Source: Mycolicibacterium confluentis | GTDB lineage: Bacteria; Actinomycetota; Actinomycetes; Mycobacteriales; Mycobacteriaceae | Direction of reading: 5' to 3' | DNA: 64,000 nucleotides | NCBI RefSeq assembly: GCF_010729895.1 | Contig: NZ_AP022612.1 | Span: 682,001-746,000 of the forward strand | Shown: one piece after another, positions 28,634 through 37,206 of the stretch | How positions within the stretch are numbered: the stretch's first letter is position 1 | Layout: every line of letters starts with the position of its first letter | Made by a program: the position numbers and the translations under genes | The notes under the pieces: model-generated | The model's input: only the letters and a program-made list of their open reading frames with translations | What the model was told of the DNA's origin: nothing | Database searches by the model: none

Positions 28634-29776
28634 TCAATCCCTAGGTGGATGTTCGGCCCTTCGTATCAGTTCGCTTGCGTGGTACTGCTCGGCTTCGACT
28701 AGCTCGTTGAATTCGAACAAGTTTCCGGCAATCTCGGTCAGCGCAATCTTGACCTCATCAGGCGTTGTGTAGAAGAACTCACGTCGCAGATTGACTCGGT
28801 TCACTCGCTGGTGTGCGAAGCGGCGATGCAACTCAGTTTCAACCCCTACAGCGTCGCCAGAAAAGAACAGCGTGTGCACATCGAAGCCGAATGGCACTGA
28901 TGCGTCCCCCAACTCGCGAATCCGATCCAGCGGCTCGAGGCGTCTAGTCATACCGATCTTGACGATCCGTGGTCCGAAGGATCCCAGATTACTGATGACG
29001 TATACGTACCCCGCACGGATATTGGCGGTCCGATAATCGTTGTCAGCAATGCTTTGATTGATTTCCGCGATCTTCAATGTTAGCTCGCGGCGCTCATCCT
29101 CTCGCTCGCTTCCTTCCAACGCCGCCAATACGGAGGAATAGTGGGCACGCTCTTTGTCGAGACGCACACGCTCAGCTCGTAATTCGCGCTCGGCTTGCTG
29201 TTCTTCTCGAAGTCGGGCGCGCTCTTCCCGCGCATCTTCGCGCTCTTCCTGAACTTTCATTTGGTAGTCGGCGGTCAGCTCGAGTTCACGGACACGAAGG
29301 GCGTGGTACTCGGGGTTGATATGCATCTCCATCATCGAGGCATAACGTGCGATAGCGGTCGCGGCTCCTGTGAGCCGCTTCTCGGCTGCCTTAAGGTTGC
29401 CGGCTTTGACGTACCGCACACAGTTCTCAGCCTCGGCGTTGTACGCGCGCAGCATCAGCTTCGCTAGATCGGCAGTCATCTTGCGGCCCTTGGCGAGAGA
29501 GTTGTCGAACGTGAAGCGGGTGGAAGCTTGTATGGCACGCCCCTCCGCGACGTGGGCCTTGATTTCGGCGTTGATGGATGCGAGTTCGCTTTGGTAGGCG
29601 ACGGCAGTCTCGAGCGGATGCCGGTAGGTGTAAATACCGACGTCGTGTAAAGCCTCGACGTCGTGCTCGAGCATCTGTATGCGCTCGAGCGCATCCGCGT
29701 ATTGCTGGCGCAACCGCTCGTTATCCTGTAGAAGCTGAGCGACTTCCGTCTGCACGCCGTTGGGCGGTTGGGTCAT
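28634..29776 (-). CDS. DUF4041 plus GIY-YIG (T5orf172) nuclease-like protein
   Basis: A 380-residue protein. Residues 8-45 are a coiled coil; about 55-190 match the DUF4041 region (STRFTFDNSLAKGRKMTADL, LMLRAYNAEAENCVRYVKAG); 175-245 are a highly charged coiled coil (KVQEEREDAREERARLREEQ); and 258-345 are a T5orf172/GIY-YIG domain with GYVYVISN, RIVKIGMTRRLEPLDRIREL and ETELHRRFAHQRVNRVN. DUF4041-T5orf172 proteins are common in phages and defence islands. The start overlaps the stop of the upstream gene by ATGA, so the two form an operon and may act together. Confidence 0.88.
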   Translation of the reverse strand: MTQPPNGVQTEVAQLLQDNERLRQQYADALERIQMLEHDVEALHDVGIYTYRHPLETAVAYQSELASINAEIKAHVAEGRAIQASTRFTFDNSLAKGRKMTADLAKLMLRAYNAEAENCVRYVKAGNLKAAEKRLTGAATAIARYASMMEMHINPEYHALRVRELELTADYQMKVQEEREDAREERARLREEQQAERELRAERVRLDKERAHYSSVLAALEGSEREDERRELTLKIAEINQSIADNDYRTANIRAGYVYVISNLGSFGPRIVKIGMTRRLEPLDRIRELGDASVPFGFDVHTLFFSGDAVGVETELHRRFAHQRVNRVNLRREFFYTTPDEVKIALTEIAGNLFEFNELVEAEQYHASELIRRAEHPPRD

Positions 29777-31038
29777 CTGACGCCCCGCGCCGTACTGATG
29801 GGTTTCAGTGCAAACGCATTCTTTGACACTTGTGCTCTCATCAAGGCCAACGTCTCGGCTGGGTTCACATGGCGCAGGTCGTACTGCATGAATTCGTCAC
29901 GATCTGCTGCGGCTGCCACGAAGGGGAACTTCTCTACGAGACCTGATGCCGGATTGATGGTCTCGGTCTGCACGGTCAGCGAGATGGTCTTGATACGTTC
30001 ATCGCGATCGCTCTCGAACACTTCATGAAACGTTCGGATCGCCACTGCTGCAATGGCCCCGTTGTAGCGGTCACGCTGCTCTTTCTGGGTGCACGGGGTC
30101 TCGCGGATCTCGTCAGACGTCGCGACATACTTGTAGGCTTTAACGTTCAACACCGATGTGGGAGGGGGCACTACGGCGGCCACAGTGAGCTCCCCTGAGT
30201 CGGCGTCGAATTCATACTCGTGCATGACGTCGAACGTCTCGGGGTAGGCCGAATTGCCCAGCACCACACCAACGTATTCGTTGATGGCTCCTGGGTCGCC
30301 GGCGGCGAGTGCGTCCTTGAAACGTTGCAGACGCTCATTCGACTGGGCTGCATCACTTTCGCGTTCTGCGCATTCGCGTTGGTACTGCTCCTCTGCCTCG
30401 GCTAGCTGCTGCTGACGTTGCCGCTCGGCGGCCGTCCACTTCTCAAGCGCTTCAGCGTTCAGAGCGGGCAAGACGGTATGAGCGCGATGGACCCACTTCT
30501 TGTGCTCCTCTTCCCACCGCGCGTGGGCTCCGGCGACCGCTTCAGCATGCTTCTTCTTGCTGAACACTTTTGACAGCCCTGTTGGCGGCGGCGGTGCAAC
30601 GAACGCCGGCTCGGGCTTCGGTACGACGCGGGCAGGTTTCTTCAGCGGAATCTTTAGGTCGTCGCGCGGAAACGGTGGGTGTTGGGCCGCGACTTTGAGC
30701 GAATCCAGATCCACGAAGTCATCGACGTCCAGTGTGGCAGCCAAGATTGCGTCGATCTGCTCAAATGCGGCGAGCGCATACGCAGTCCGCGACTCAGCTT
30801 CTGCCTTCTGCGCACTGATGTGCGCCTCTCTCGCTGCAGCCCGGGCATATGCCTGGTCCAACTCGGCAGACCTCTCGTAGGCTGCCACTGCCCTGATGTA
30901 ATCGCGTTGAGCCCGCTCGGCCTCCCTGACTGCGCGGTTGTGGGCCTGAACCGCTGCAGCCGTCTGGCGTCGCTGGCGCTGTTCAGCCAGTCGCTGCTGG
31001 TGTTGTATCTCCGCAAAAAAGCCCCGTTTTCTCCCCAT
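29773..31038 (-). CDS. Coiled-coil protein, partner of the DUF4041 nuclease
   Basis: A 421-residue protein starting at ATG 31038 (MGRKRGFFAEIQHQQRLAEQ); the frame is open further but that part overlaps promoter sequence. The first 100 residues are a long alanine-rich coiled coil ending ATLDVDDFVDLDSL; about 110-190 are a basic linker (KIPLKKPARVVPKPEPAF); 190-270 are a second coiled coil (AAERQRQQQLAEAEEQYQRE); and the last 130 residues are an alpha/beta domain (DVMHEYEFDADSGELTVAAV, VLNVKAYKYV). I recall the first and last parts from actinobacterial proteins ending in an Mrr-type nuclease domain, which is absent here. Function unknown; it is coupled to the GIY-YIG gene. Confidence 0.8.
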   Translation of the reverse strand: MGRKRGFFAEIQHQQRLAEQRQRRQTAAAVQAHNRAVREAERAQRDYIRAVAAYERSAELDQAYARAAAREAHISAQKAEAESRTAYALAAFEQIDAILAATLDVDDFVDLDSLKVAAQHPPFPRDDLKIPLKKPARVVPKPEPAFVAPPPPTGLSKVFSKKKHAEAVAGAHARWEEEHKKWVHRAHTVLPALNAEALEKWTAAERQRQQQLAEAEEQYQRECAERESDAAQSNERLQRFKDALAAGDPGAINEYVGVVLGNSAYPETFDVMHEYEFDADSGELTVAAVVPPPTSVLNVKAYKYVATSDEIRETPCTQKEQRDRYNGAIAAVAIRTFHEVFESDRDERIKTISLTVQTETINPASGLVEKFPFVAAAADRDEFMQYDLRHVNPAETLALMRAQVSKNAFALKPISTARGVR

Positions 31039-31184
31039 GATGGCGATGCTACTAATCGATGCACTAAGAGACGGGGTAAACCCCGAACGGCGGTTCGTTC
31101 CACAGGATGCGCGTCGTCTGGTGTAGTTCGGGGTCTCGGCGGTTGACGCCGATCTGCGTGGGGCCCGCAACGTGGGCGCGTGAC

Positions 31185-31382
31185 CTAGCCGTCCAATGGC
31201 AGCGGGCGGGGCAGGTTGTCGACCAATTCGAGCCATCCACTCGGCGAGTAGTAGCGGCGGACACCCATGCTGTCGATCAATAGGTCCAGTTGAAGCGCGC
31301 CGCCGGGAAGAATTCGGTAACGGTCAGTGTCGCCGCGGTATTGGGCAACAGTGCCGTTGGCGAATGTCACTTGGAAATCCAT
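31185..31382 (-). CDS. Hypothetical 65-aa protein
   Basis: A small soluble frame from ATG 31382: MDFQVTFANGTVAQYRGDTD then a beta-rich body (YRILPGGALQLDLLIDSMGV, RRYYSPSGWLELVDN). Amino-acid composition is protein-like. An in-frame TTG start 12 bases upstream is possible. No family recognised. It is 147 bp upstream of the coiled-coil gene on the same strand and could be its first operon member. Confidence 0.5.
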   Translation of the reverse strand: MDFQVTFANGTVAQYRGDTDRYRILPGGALQLDLLIDSMGVRRYYSPSGWLELVDNLPRPLPLDG

Positions 31383-31559
31383 AGGGCGAGTCAATCATGA
31401 AGGACGGCTCCGCACGGCGTCCGCTGGCGAACGGACTTACCCGCAACTATCCATTGATGCAATGCTTTGTGCTAAGGAAACCTCCGAATATCACTCAACA
31501 CCTGCAAAAGGCCGGCGCCAGCTATGACCTGCGGAAACGTGGAACCTGGCAGTTGACCC

Positions 31560-31797
31560 AAGCGGGTGGTGGCTGCACGGTCGCCACGCTGCGATCTCAG
31601 TTGCCCACCGGCACAAGCACACCACGATCGGCTATGACTACGTGCACACCGCGATCGACGACCGCACCCGGCTGGCCTACAGCGAAGTACTGATTCCTGT
31701 GCCGGTACAACACGCCACTCCGCCCTCGGCGGACAACCACCCATCACCCGACTCGCCGCCTGACAACAACGTCTCAGGTCACGACACCTACCTGGTC
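31560..31797 (+). pseudogene. IS481-type transposase remnant A
   Basis: A deleted transposase: the DDE core segment HTTIGYDYVHTAIDDRTRLA is followed after AYSEV by a jump to the C-terminal end (VPVQH... PITR-like... NNVSGHDT). The middle of the catalytic domain is missing. It is part of a duplicated block (see 36907). Confidence 0.75.
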
Positions 31798-32745
31798 GCT
31801 CAGCGACGTCGGCGCGACGGGAAAATCGAAGTAGGTGTCCGGAAATGCCTCGGGCTTGAAGGTGAAGTGCCACCACTCCAGTTCGTAGTTCTGCAGGCCC
31901 TGCCGTTCGAGGCCTTCCTTGAGCAGCAGCCGATTCTTCAGCTGCTCGCCCTGCACCCGGGGGTCCAGGGTGTGCGAGAGGGTGTCGAAGCAGTCGTAGC
32001 CGGTGCCCATGTCGATGCTGTTGTCAGGGAAGCGTTCGGGCTGCGGTGCCGCACAGTCCACCAGCGGTAGGCCAGGGGTGTCGGGCGCGGTAGGCGCCGC
32101 CGGCAGGCGGACCAGGGTGAGGTCCACAGTGTTGCCTCGGCTGTGCCCGGACTTGTCGGCAATGTAGCCGTCGTCGAACAGCCGCGCCTTGTCCACTCGC
32201 GGATAGAACTCTGCTTTCATTCGCTGGTCGGCCAGATCAGCTGCCCAGTTGACGAATTCGTTCACGGCGCGCTGCGGGCGATAGCAGTCGTAGATCTTCA
32301 AGGAATAGCCCTGTGTCAGGAACTCCTCCTGTGCGCGGTGCAGGGCGTCGGCCGCCGGACGGGTCAGGATGCACATCGGTGCCTCGTACCCGTCGACCGG
32401 TTCACCGGTGAAGTTGTGTGGTGTGGCGTAGCGGATGTCCAGCAGGATCGTGGAATCGACATCGCTGAGCGAGACGAACTCCGGTGGTGCGGTCGGGTCC
32501 GGCTGGGCCGCGGCGCCCGGCCCAGTCGCAACGGTGGCCATGAACACAGCCGCGGCCACAGCGGCCACCTTCAGGAAAAATCGCATCCGTCTATTTCAAC
32601 ACCGACCCGTCGAAGGCGCGTGGTGGCGTGCTGCGCGTCAAGGCGCTGAACCGATCGCGCAGCGGCGACCGACCGGCGAACGCTCCGTCGCTCGCGCGAC
32701 AGGCGACGCCGCAGGAATCCTCCGGCCATCGGACCGTGTATGCAG
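31564..32745. repeat. Direct repeat copy A (1.18 kb)
   Basis: Near-identical to 36979-38161, same orientation. From 31773 to 32743 the two align with a constant offset of 5418 bases and no gaps, with only scattered substitutions. Each copy holds the IS481 remnant, the VanX-like gene and about 155 bp upstream of it. Confidence 0.88.
31774..32586 (-). CDS. Secreted D-Ala-D-Ala dipeptidase (VanX family), copy A
   Basis: A 270-residue M15D peptidase that cleaves D-alanyl-D-alanine. Residues 1-27 are a Sec signal peptide ending GAAAQ. Zinc-site motifs are SGHSRGNTVDLTLV (His and Asp) and ELEWWHF (catalytic Glu and zinc His); the VanX landmark YDCYRPQRAVNEF is also present. Secretion suggests recycling or trimming of peptidoglycan precursors rather than cytoplasmic vancomycin resistance. 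In copy B the gene stops with TAG after SLSN; here that codon is CAG, so the frame runs six residues further (QVGVVT) into the transposase remnant. Confidence 0.9.
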   Translation of the reverse strand: MRFFLKVAAVAAAVFMATVATGPGAAAQPDPTAPPEFVSLSDVDSTILLDIRYATPHNFTGEPVDGYEAPMCILTRPAADALHRAQEEFLTQGYSLKIYDCYRPQRAVNEFVNWAADLADQRMKAEFYPRVDKARLFDDGYIADKSGHSRGNTVDLTLVRLPAAPTAPDTPGLPLVDCAAPQPERFPDNSIDMGTGYDCFDTLSHTLDPRVQGEQLKNRLLLKEGLERQGLQNYELEWWHFTFKPEAFPDTYFDFPVAPTSLSDQVGVVT

Positions 32746-33052
32746 ACTTGTGCATATAACCGCGGCTGTCGGAGGCGTATTCCCGAGGCCGTGACGCGCG
32801 TGAATGCCGATATCGACTGTGCACCAAGCGATATGCACAAACATCTGACAGGAAGGCGAAGCGAGTCGAGGTGCGCGTGTCGAGCCGCCTCTGGGGGAGC
32901 ACCGGCAGGGCCCGGCTCCGATGGCGGCCCTGGCGAGACCGGAGTCAGCGGCGGCTGCGGCGCTCCGGGGCCAGTCGGCGCAAGCGCCCCGCCGAATCCC
33001 GTTGCCGCACAGCACATTGCGTGTGCGCGGCGCCCCGACCAGATTGCCGTGC
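32587..33052. other. Intergenic, no gene seen
   Basis: The first 155 bases belong to the duplicated block and should contain the VanX promoter (minus strand). The rest, up to the cupin start, has open frames on both strands with Gly/Ala/Pro-rich translations and no family features; no coding claim is made. Confidence 0.4.
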
Positions 33053-33544
33053 ATGGGGCGATTCACGTGTGCTGCAATAAGCGTGGTCGTACTGGCTGGG
33101 CCGGCGTCCGGTACGGCTCACGCCCATCCGGGTCATCAGTCTGAACCGGTGGACACGATCAACGGTCAGGCGCTGCCCGGTGTCCTCGCACCGCTGCAAG
33201 ACGTCTCGACCATGTTGGACACCATCGACGCCAGCGGCCATCGAGTGGTCGTGATCCAAGGAGTTCGCAAGGCGGGGACCTGCGCCCCGATCCATGTCCA
33301 TGAATACGGCGGGGTCACCTGTGTGCTCAGCGGCACGATGACCCCCTACGTCGAAGGTCAGCCGCCGACTCCGTATCCGGCGGGGACGTGCTATTACATG
33401 GCGCCTAACACGCCCATGGCCGCCGTCGACCTCGGCACGGAGGACGTCCGTCTCACCGACACGTTCACCCTTCCGGCAGACGCCCCGACCATCACCGTCA
33501 TCGAACCCGGATGGACGGACCCGAATCCCGACGACGCCGAGTGA
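33053..33544 (+). CDS. Secreted cupin-domain protein
   Basis: A 163-residue protein with a Sec signal peptide (MGRFTCAAISVVVLAGPASG, cleavage near AHA at 25). The cupin fold has the metal motif CAPIHVHEYGGVTCVLSGTM, with His-x-His and a Glu five residues on, and the second motif around YPAGTCYYMAPNTPMAAVDL. Secreted single-domain cupins occur in mycobacteria, function unknown. The start at 33053 is chosen because it alone gives a signal peptide; the frame is open to 32921. Confidence 0.8.
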   Translation: MGRFTCAAISVVVLAGPASGTAHAHPGHQSEPVDTINGQALPGVLAPLQDVSTMLDTIDASGHRVVVIQGVRKAGTCAPIHVHEYGGVTCVLSGTMTPYVEGQPPTPYPAGTCYYMAPNTPMAAVDLGTEDVRLTDTFTLPADAPTITVIEPGWTDPNPDDAE

Positions 33545-33675
33545 ACCGCTGGTCGGAGCGCCCGCTCGACCGGAGTCGATGCTGCCAATCAACCGATCCG
33601 AAGCACTTCCCAGCCAGGTAGAAGCCCACGCTGTGCACGCCTTGGCCGCCGAGGTTCGTTGAGTTCGCCGGGCTT

Positions 33676-33958
33676 TCAGGCGTGTTCGAGGTTTCCGTCT
33701 GCGTCCTCGGTGTGGGAGTACACGCCGCTGTTGTAGTAATCCGTGTGCAACGCCCCATCGATGTCGCGGTAGGCGCAGGACGAAAGTCGGTTGCCATCCT
33801 TGGTGCGCGAGGCGTAGGCGCCATTCACCTCTTGGCATTCCCGGCGGATGGTCCCTTCGGAGGGCGGCCATTTCCTGGACCGCGCCCGGGATATGGGCCC
33901 ACGCGTCTTCCGCGGTCTCGGCGTCAGTGCCTTCGCCGCGTGGCTTGTTCGTGGGCAA
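33676..33958 (-). pseudogene. Fragment of a secreted-type protein gene
   Basis: The minus strand codes in one frame TNKPRGEGTDAETAEDAWAH and AVQEMAALRRD, and, after a frameshift near 33855, CQEVNGAYASRTKDGNRLSS and AYRDIDGALHTDYYNSGVYS, ending at 33676. The pieces are protein-like and continuous in sense, so this looks like a shifted or truncated gene. No family is recognised. Confidence 0.4.
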
Positions 33959-34152
33959 CTCGATACCGTGGCTTGCAGCTTCTGGCGATCGGCCTGACGT
34001 ATGCCGAGATCGCCGGTCGGCTGCATCTGTCGGTCAAGACCGTTGAGAGCCATGTGTCGGCAGTCCTCACCAAACTCGGTGCCCCGAATCGGCGTGAGGC
34101 GGTACACCGCGCACGCGACCTGCGCATCCTGCTGGACCGACCCGTCATCTGA
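33955..34152 (+). pseudogene. LuxR-type helix-turn-helix fragment
   Basis: About 65 codons giving LQLLAIGLTYAEIAGRLHLS and VKTVESHVSAVLTKLGAPNR, then REAVHRARDL: a C-terminal LuxR HTH with the typical recognition helix. No receiver, ATPase or ligand domain precedes it; upstream sequence is in the opposite-strand fragment. It is a truncated regulator gene without an evident start. Confidence 0.65.
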
Positions 34153-34227
34153 GGAGCAGGCGACTCTCACGGTTCTCGAGCTCCCCTCACCGATGCGATT
34201 GGACCCGCTAGAAATCCCGGCGGCCTG

Positions 34228-35706
34228 CTACTGGGAATCCCGTTCGTACAGGATGGCGGACATCTGGTCCTTCTGTTGCCGCCACCGCTCTTTGAACCCA
34301 TGGGCTGCGAAGACCGCGGCTTCCTCCTCGGAGATCCCGTCGGTGCCCAGATACCAGACCCTTGTGCGGCCCGTCAGCTGGTCGGGGTCCTCGCTGACCG
34401 ATGTGACGCTGCCCCATGGAGTGTTGTCGGCGTAGTAGGGGACATCGATGTTGATCACTTCCAGTGTGGAGAACTCGTCGGGCAGCACCAGCACCGCGGC
34501 CGCATGCATCGGACTTGCCGCAACGATGACGTCGCCCTCCTGTTTGTGCGCTTGGACTGACTGTGCCGCCTCTGCCCATCCCGATTTCGCCCAGATCCGG
34601 TGGTAGTGGTGCCAGGCTCCGGTCGACAGCAGCATCACCAGAACCACCGGTACCGTAGCCACAAACCACTGCTTCTCCCGTGGTAGCGGGACGTAGTACA
34701 GCGCCAGTGCAACTGCCATGGCCAGCGCAGGGGCGGAGGACGCCAGGTAGCGCTCGGTATAGGCCGGTGTGGCAACAACCGAATAGCCCAGCAGAAACAC
34801 GGTCGGCAAGATGAGCCAGGAGGCCGTCAGGACTGCTGTCAACCGGGCGTCGGGGTCGCTCTGTGCACGCCGGGCGGCGAGGAGGATGCCGCCCAGTGCC
34901 ATCGTCCACAGGAGCACGTTGATCTGTGCCCCGAGCGCCACACCGTCTGGTGTGAGGTACTGCGTACTCCAGACCGCCTTCAATGCGTCCTTGAGAGTGA
35001 AACTTTCAGCGATCCAGTCGATCGTGTCGAGTTGCTGCGCAGTCCGCAGCAGGAAGGGGACACAGGCCACAGCGGCCAGCGAGGTGGCTATGCAGAACCG
35101 GATCACCACACGGCGGGATGGTCGCGCGGCATAGACGACCAGAGGCAGGGCCACGAAGTTCAGGGCGGCGAACTGGAACAACACCACCGATGAAACCAGG
35201 AGAACTCCGTACCCGATCCAGACTCCTGCCGAGTCCCGGTGCAATGCCAGCAGAAAGGCGATCATGGCGCCGATCACGACAGCCGTCACGAGCGCCGGCG
35301 AACGTGCCTCTGTGGCAGACCAGATCACCCGCGGCAAAGTGGTGAACACCAATGCCGAGTACACGCCAAATCTCAGGCCCAACAACATGTTTCCCAGAAC
35401 CACCAGGAGGCATGTTGAGACACCCACCGACAGGGCCGACAGTGCCCGGATGCTCACCACGTCGGTGTCGAGAGCGCTGCCCCAGATATGGCCGACGACA
35501 TAGTAAGCGCCGTGCGCCAGGTCGTGGAACTTCTGGCTCTCCGCCAAACTGGCGAGACTGCGCCGCACTGACAACACCGTGACGGCCTCGTCAGACCACG
35601 TGCCCGGTTCCGAACTGGCGGCCAGGTGCAGCAGGAATGCGGCGACCCCTAATCCGAGCGAAACCAGCGCCGTCCTCGACGCGCTTGTCAGTTCCCTCGG
35701 CGACAT
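34228..35706 (-). CDS. GT-C family (GT39/ArnT-like) glycosyltransferase
   Basis: A 492-residue polytopic protein with about eleven membrane helices. The first outer loop has GTWSDEAVTVLSVRRSLASL, carrying the Asp-Glu pair expected of polyprenyl-phosphate-dependent GT-C mannosyltransferases, and RALSALSVGVSTCLL matches the next helix. The C-terminal 120 residues form a soluble outer domain (DVIVAASPMHAAAVLVLPDE, GRTRVWYLGTDG). Mycobacterial relatives use polyprenyl-phosphomannose for lipoglycans or protein mannosylation. The frame is open to 35778; ATG 35706 (MSPRELTSASRTALVSLGLG) puts the first helix at a usual distance from the start. Confidence 0.82.
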   Translation of the reverse strand: MSPRELTSASRTALVSLGLGVAAFLLHLAASSEPGTWSDEAVTVLSVRRSLASLAESQKFHDLAHGAYYVVGHIWGSALDTDVVSIRALSALSVGVSTCLLVVLGNMLLGLRFGVYSALVFTTLPRVIWSATEARSPALVTAVVIGAMIAFLLALHRDSAGVWIGYGVLLVSSVVLFQFAALNFVALPLVVYAARPSRRVVIRFCIATSLAAVACVPFLLRTAQQLDTIDWIAESFTLKDALKAVWSTQYLTPDGVALGAQINVLLWTMALGGILLAARRAQSDPDARLTAVLTASWLILPTVFLLGYSVVATPAYTERYLASSAPALAMAVALALYYVPLPREKQWFVATVPVVLVMLLSTGAWHHYHRIWAKSGWAEAAQSVQAHKQEGDVIVAASPMHAAAVLVLPDEFSTLEVINIDVPYYADNTPWGSVTSVSEDPDQLTGRTRVWYLGTDGISEEEAAVFAAHGFKERWRQQKDQMSAILYERDSQ

Positions 35707-35954
35707 AGCGCAGGTTAACGCCTGTGCCTGCCCGTTTGACGGCATTCGGAGATGCGCGGCCTCAGCCGGAGCCGACAAGGGCGGGAAACGACGCTGCTGA
35801 CGAGGGATCAGTGACGCACTGGGACGCAGGCGTGCCGTTCCACTCGGGGCCTCGGGTCATGTCCAGCACAGACGTGCGAGCGCCTTCATGATCACCGGTG
35901 CGGAGTCGGAGGCATTGGGGCCCAAGGTGTTTCATGGCACACTCGACCGCATCG

Positions 35955-36692
35955 TCACGTGATGGCCACTGTGCCGTCGACCAGGCTGTAGTAGCCGAGC
36001 ACCACCTTCAGCCTGCCCGAGTCCAACTCGGACTTCAGCTCCTGCGACGCCATGATCTGGTCACGAGACTGCTCCGCGTTCGCCTTGATGGAGTTGGTCA
36101 GCAGATCCCCCGGACGCTCCTCGGCCACCGCCACGGCGGGTGTGATCGCGGTGATGAGTTCGCCGACGTCACCGTGCGGCTCCGAATGCTGCTGGATGGA
36201 CTCCAGGGTCGCCGACACCGCACCACAATTCTGGTGCCCGAGCACCATGATGAGGTGCGCGCCGAGGTGGCCGACCGCATATTCGATGCTGCCCATCCCC
36301 GCAGGATCGACGACATTGCCGGCCACGCGGACGACGAACAAGTCGCCGAGCCCCTGATCGAAGATGACCTCAGGGGGCAGCCGCGAGTCCGAGCAGCTCA
36401 GCACGATGGCGAACGGTGCCTGACCCTCCGACACCGACCGCCGGGCGTCCGGCGATTGATCGGGGTGCATCATGCGGCCCTCGACGAACCGCTGATTGCC
36501 CTGCTTCAGCTCTGCCAGCGCCATCTCGGCATCCGAGATGTTGGGCCTTGGCGTCTCGGTCGAGATGGCGATGTCCGCGGGCACGGTCACGGTCTCCGTG
36601 GCGGTTGTCCCCTGCGGCGCACCGCACGCGCTCAGAGCCGCGGCGGCCGCGGTGGTGCCGGCGACTCCGAACCAAGCGCGTCTGGACAGCAT
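35955..36692 (-). CDS. Lipoprotein beta-carbonic anhydrase
   Basis: A 245-residue beta-class carbonic anhydrase exported as a lipoprotein: twin-Arg-like N-terminus (LSRRAWFGVAGT) and lipobox ALSACGAP, so the mature protein starts at Cys23. Zinc site: Cys and Asp of IVLSCSDSRLPPE, and His and Cys of VLGHQNCGA. All residues for CO2 hydration are present. Exported beta-type enzymes are known in some mycobacteria (Rv3588c-related proteins are cytoplasmic). It is monocistronic, facing the glycosyltransferase. Confidence 0.93.
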   Translation of the reverse strand: MLSRRAWFGVAGTTAAAAALSACGAPQGTTATETVTVPADIAISTETPRPNISDAEMALAELKQGNQRFVEGRMMHPDQSPDARRSVSEGQAPFAIVLSCSDSRLPPEVIFDQGLGDLFVVRVAGNVVDPAGMGSIEYAVGHLGAHLIMVLGHQNCGAVSATLESIQQHSEPHGDVGELITAITPAVAVAEERPGDLLTNSIKANAEQSRDQIMASQELKSELDSGRLKVVLGYYSLVDGTVAIT

Positions 36693-36906
36693 GCCGGTGA
36701 GACTAACGCGGCAACGCCGTCGTCAAGTCGGTTTCAACGCGTCGATGGCGGGTGTCGCGGAGCCGACAGGCGAGATCGGTTCACCGCCAGCCCCATCAGT
36801 GCGAGTTCGACTGCGCCCGCTGCGGGTTCTTCCTCGAAGAGCGGGCTCACCCAACCGACCCGATCACCGGTGAGGCGGTGCGCTGGTCGCGGCGCAGTCC
36901 CAGCCG

Positions 36907-37206
36907 CTACGAGCACCGCACACCAGGATCCATGGTCCGCGTCGATGTCAAAAGCTCGGCCGCATCCCCGCCGGGTGCGGGTGGCGGCTGCACGGTCGCC
37001 ACGCCGCGATCTCAGTTGCCCACCGGCACAAGAACACCAAGATCGGCTATGACTACGTGCACACCGCGGACGACCGCACCCGGCTGGCCTACAGCGAAGT
37101 CCCGATTCCTGTGCCGGTACAACACTCAACGAGGCCACTCCGCCCTCGGCGGACAACACCCATCACCGACTCGCCGCCTGACAACAACGTCTCAGGTCAC
37201 GACACC
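36907..37206 (+). pseudogene. IS481-type transposase remnant B
   Basis: A longer remnant than copy A: RYEHRTPGSMVRVDVK, then HRHKNTKIGYDYVHTADDRT and RLAYSEV, then a jump to the C-terminal RYNTQRGHSALGGQHP and the NNVSGHDT-like end. The frames shift between pieces. IS481 proteins carry the corresponding HVDIKKLG, GYDYVHSAIDD and YNxxRPHSALGG blocks. Confidence 0.78.

Noticed and set aside
21061..33000. Attachment-site repeat of the tRNA 3' end closing the island
   Set aside because: I looked for a second copy of the T-arm/acceptor sequence downstream and saw none, and no integrase gene is present, so integration at the tRNA stays a guess.
32921..33052. N-terminal extension of the cupin protein
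   Set aside because: Pro/Arg-rich residues before the clear signal peptide; a start at 33053 explains export.
36734..36905. Minus-strand frame (GWVSPLFEEEPAAGAVELAL) and opposing plus-strand CxxC frame upstream of the IS481 remnant
   Set aside because: Both readings look partly protein-like but neither has a start, end or family; no basis to choose.
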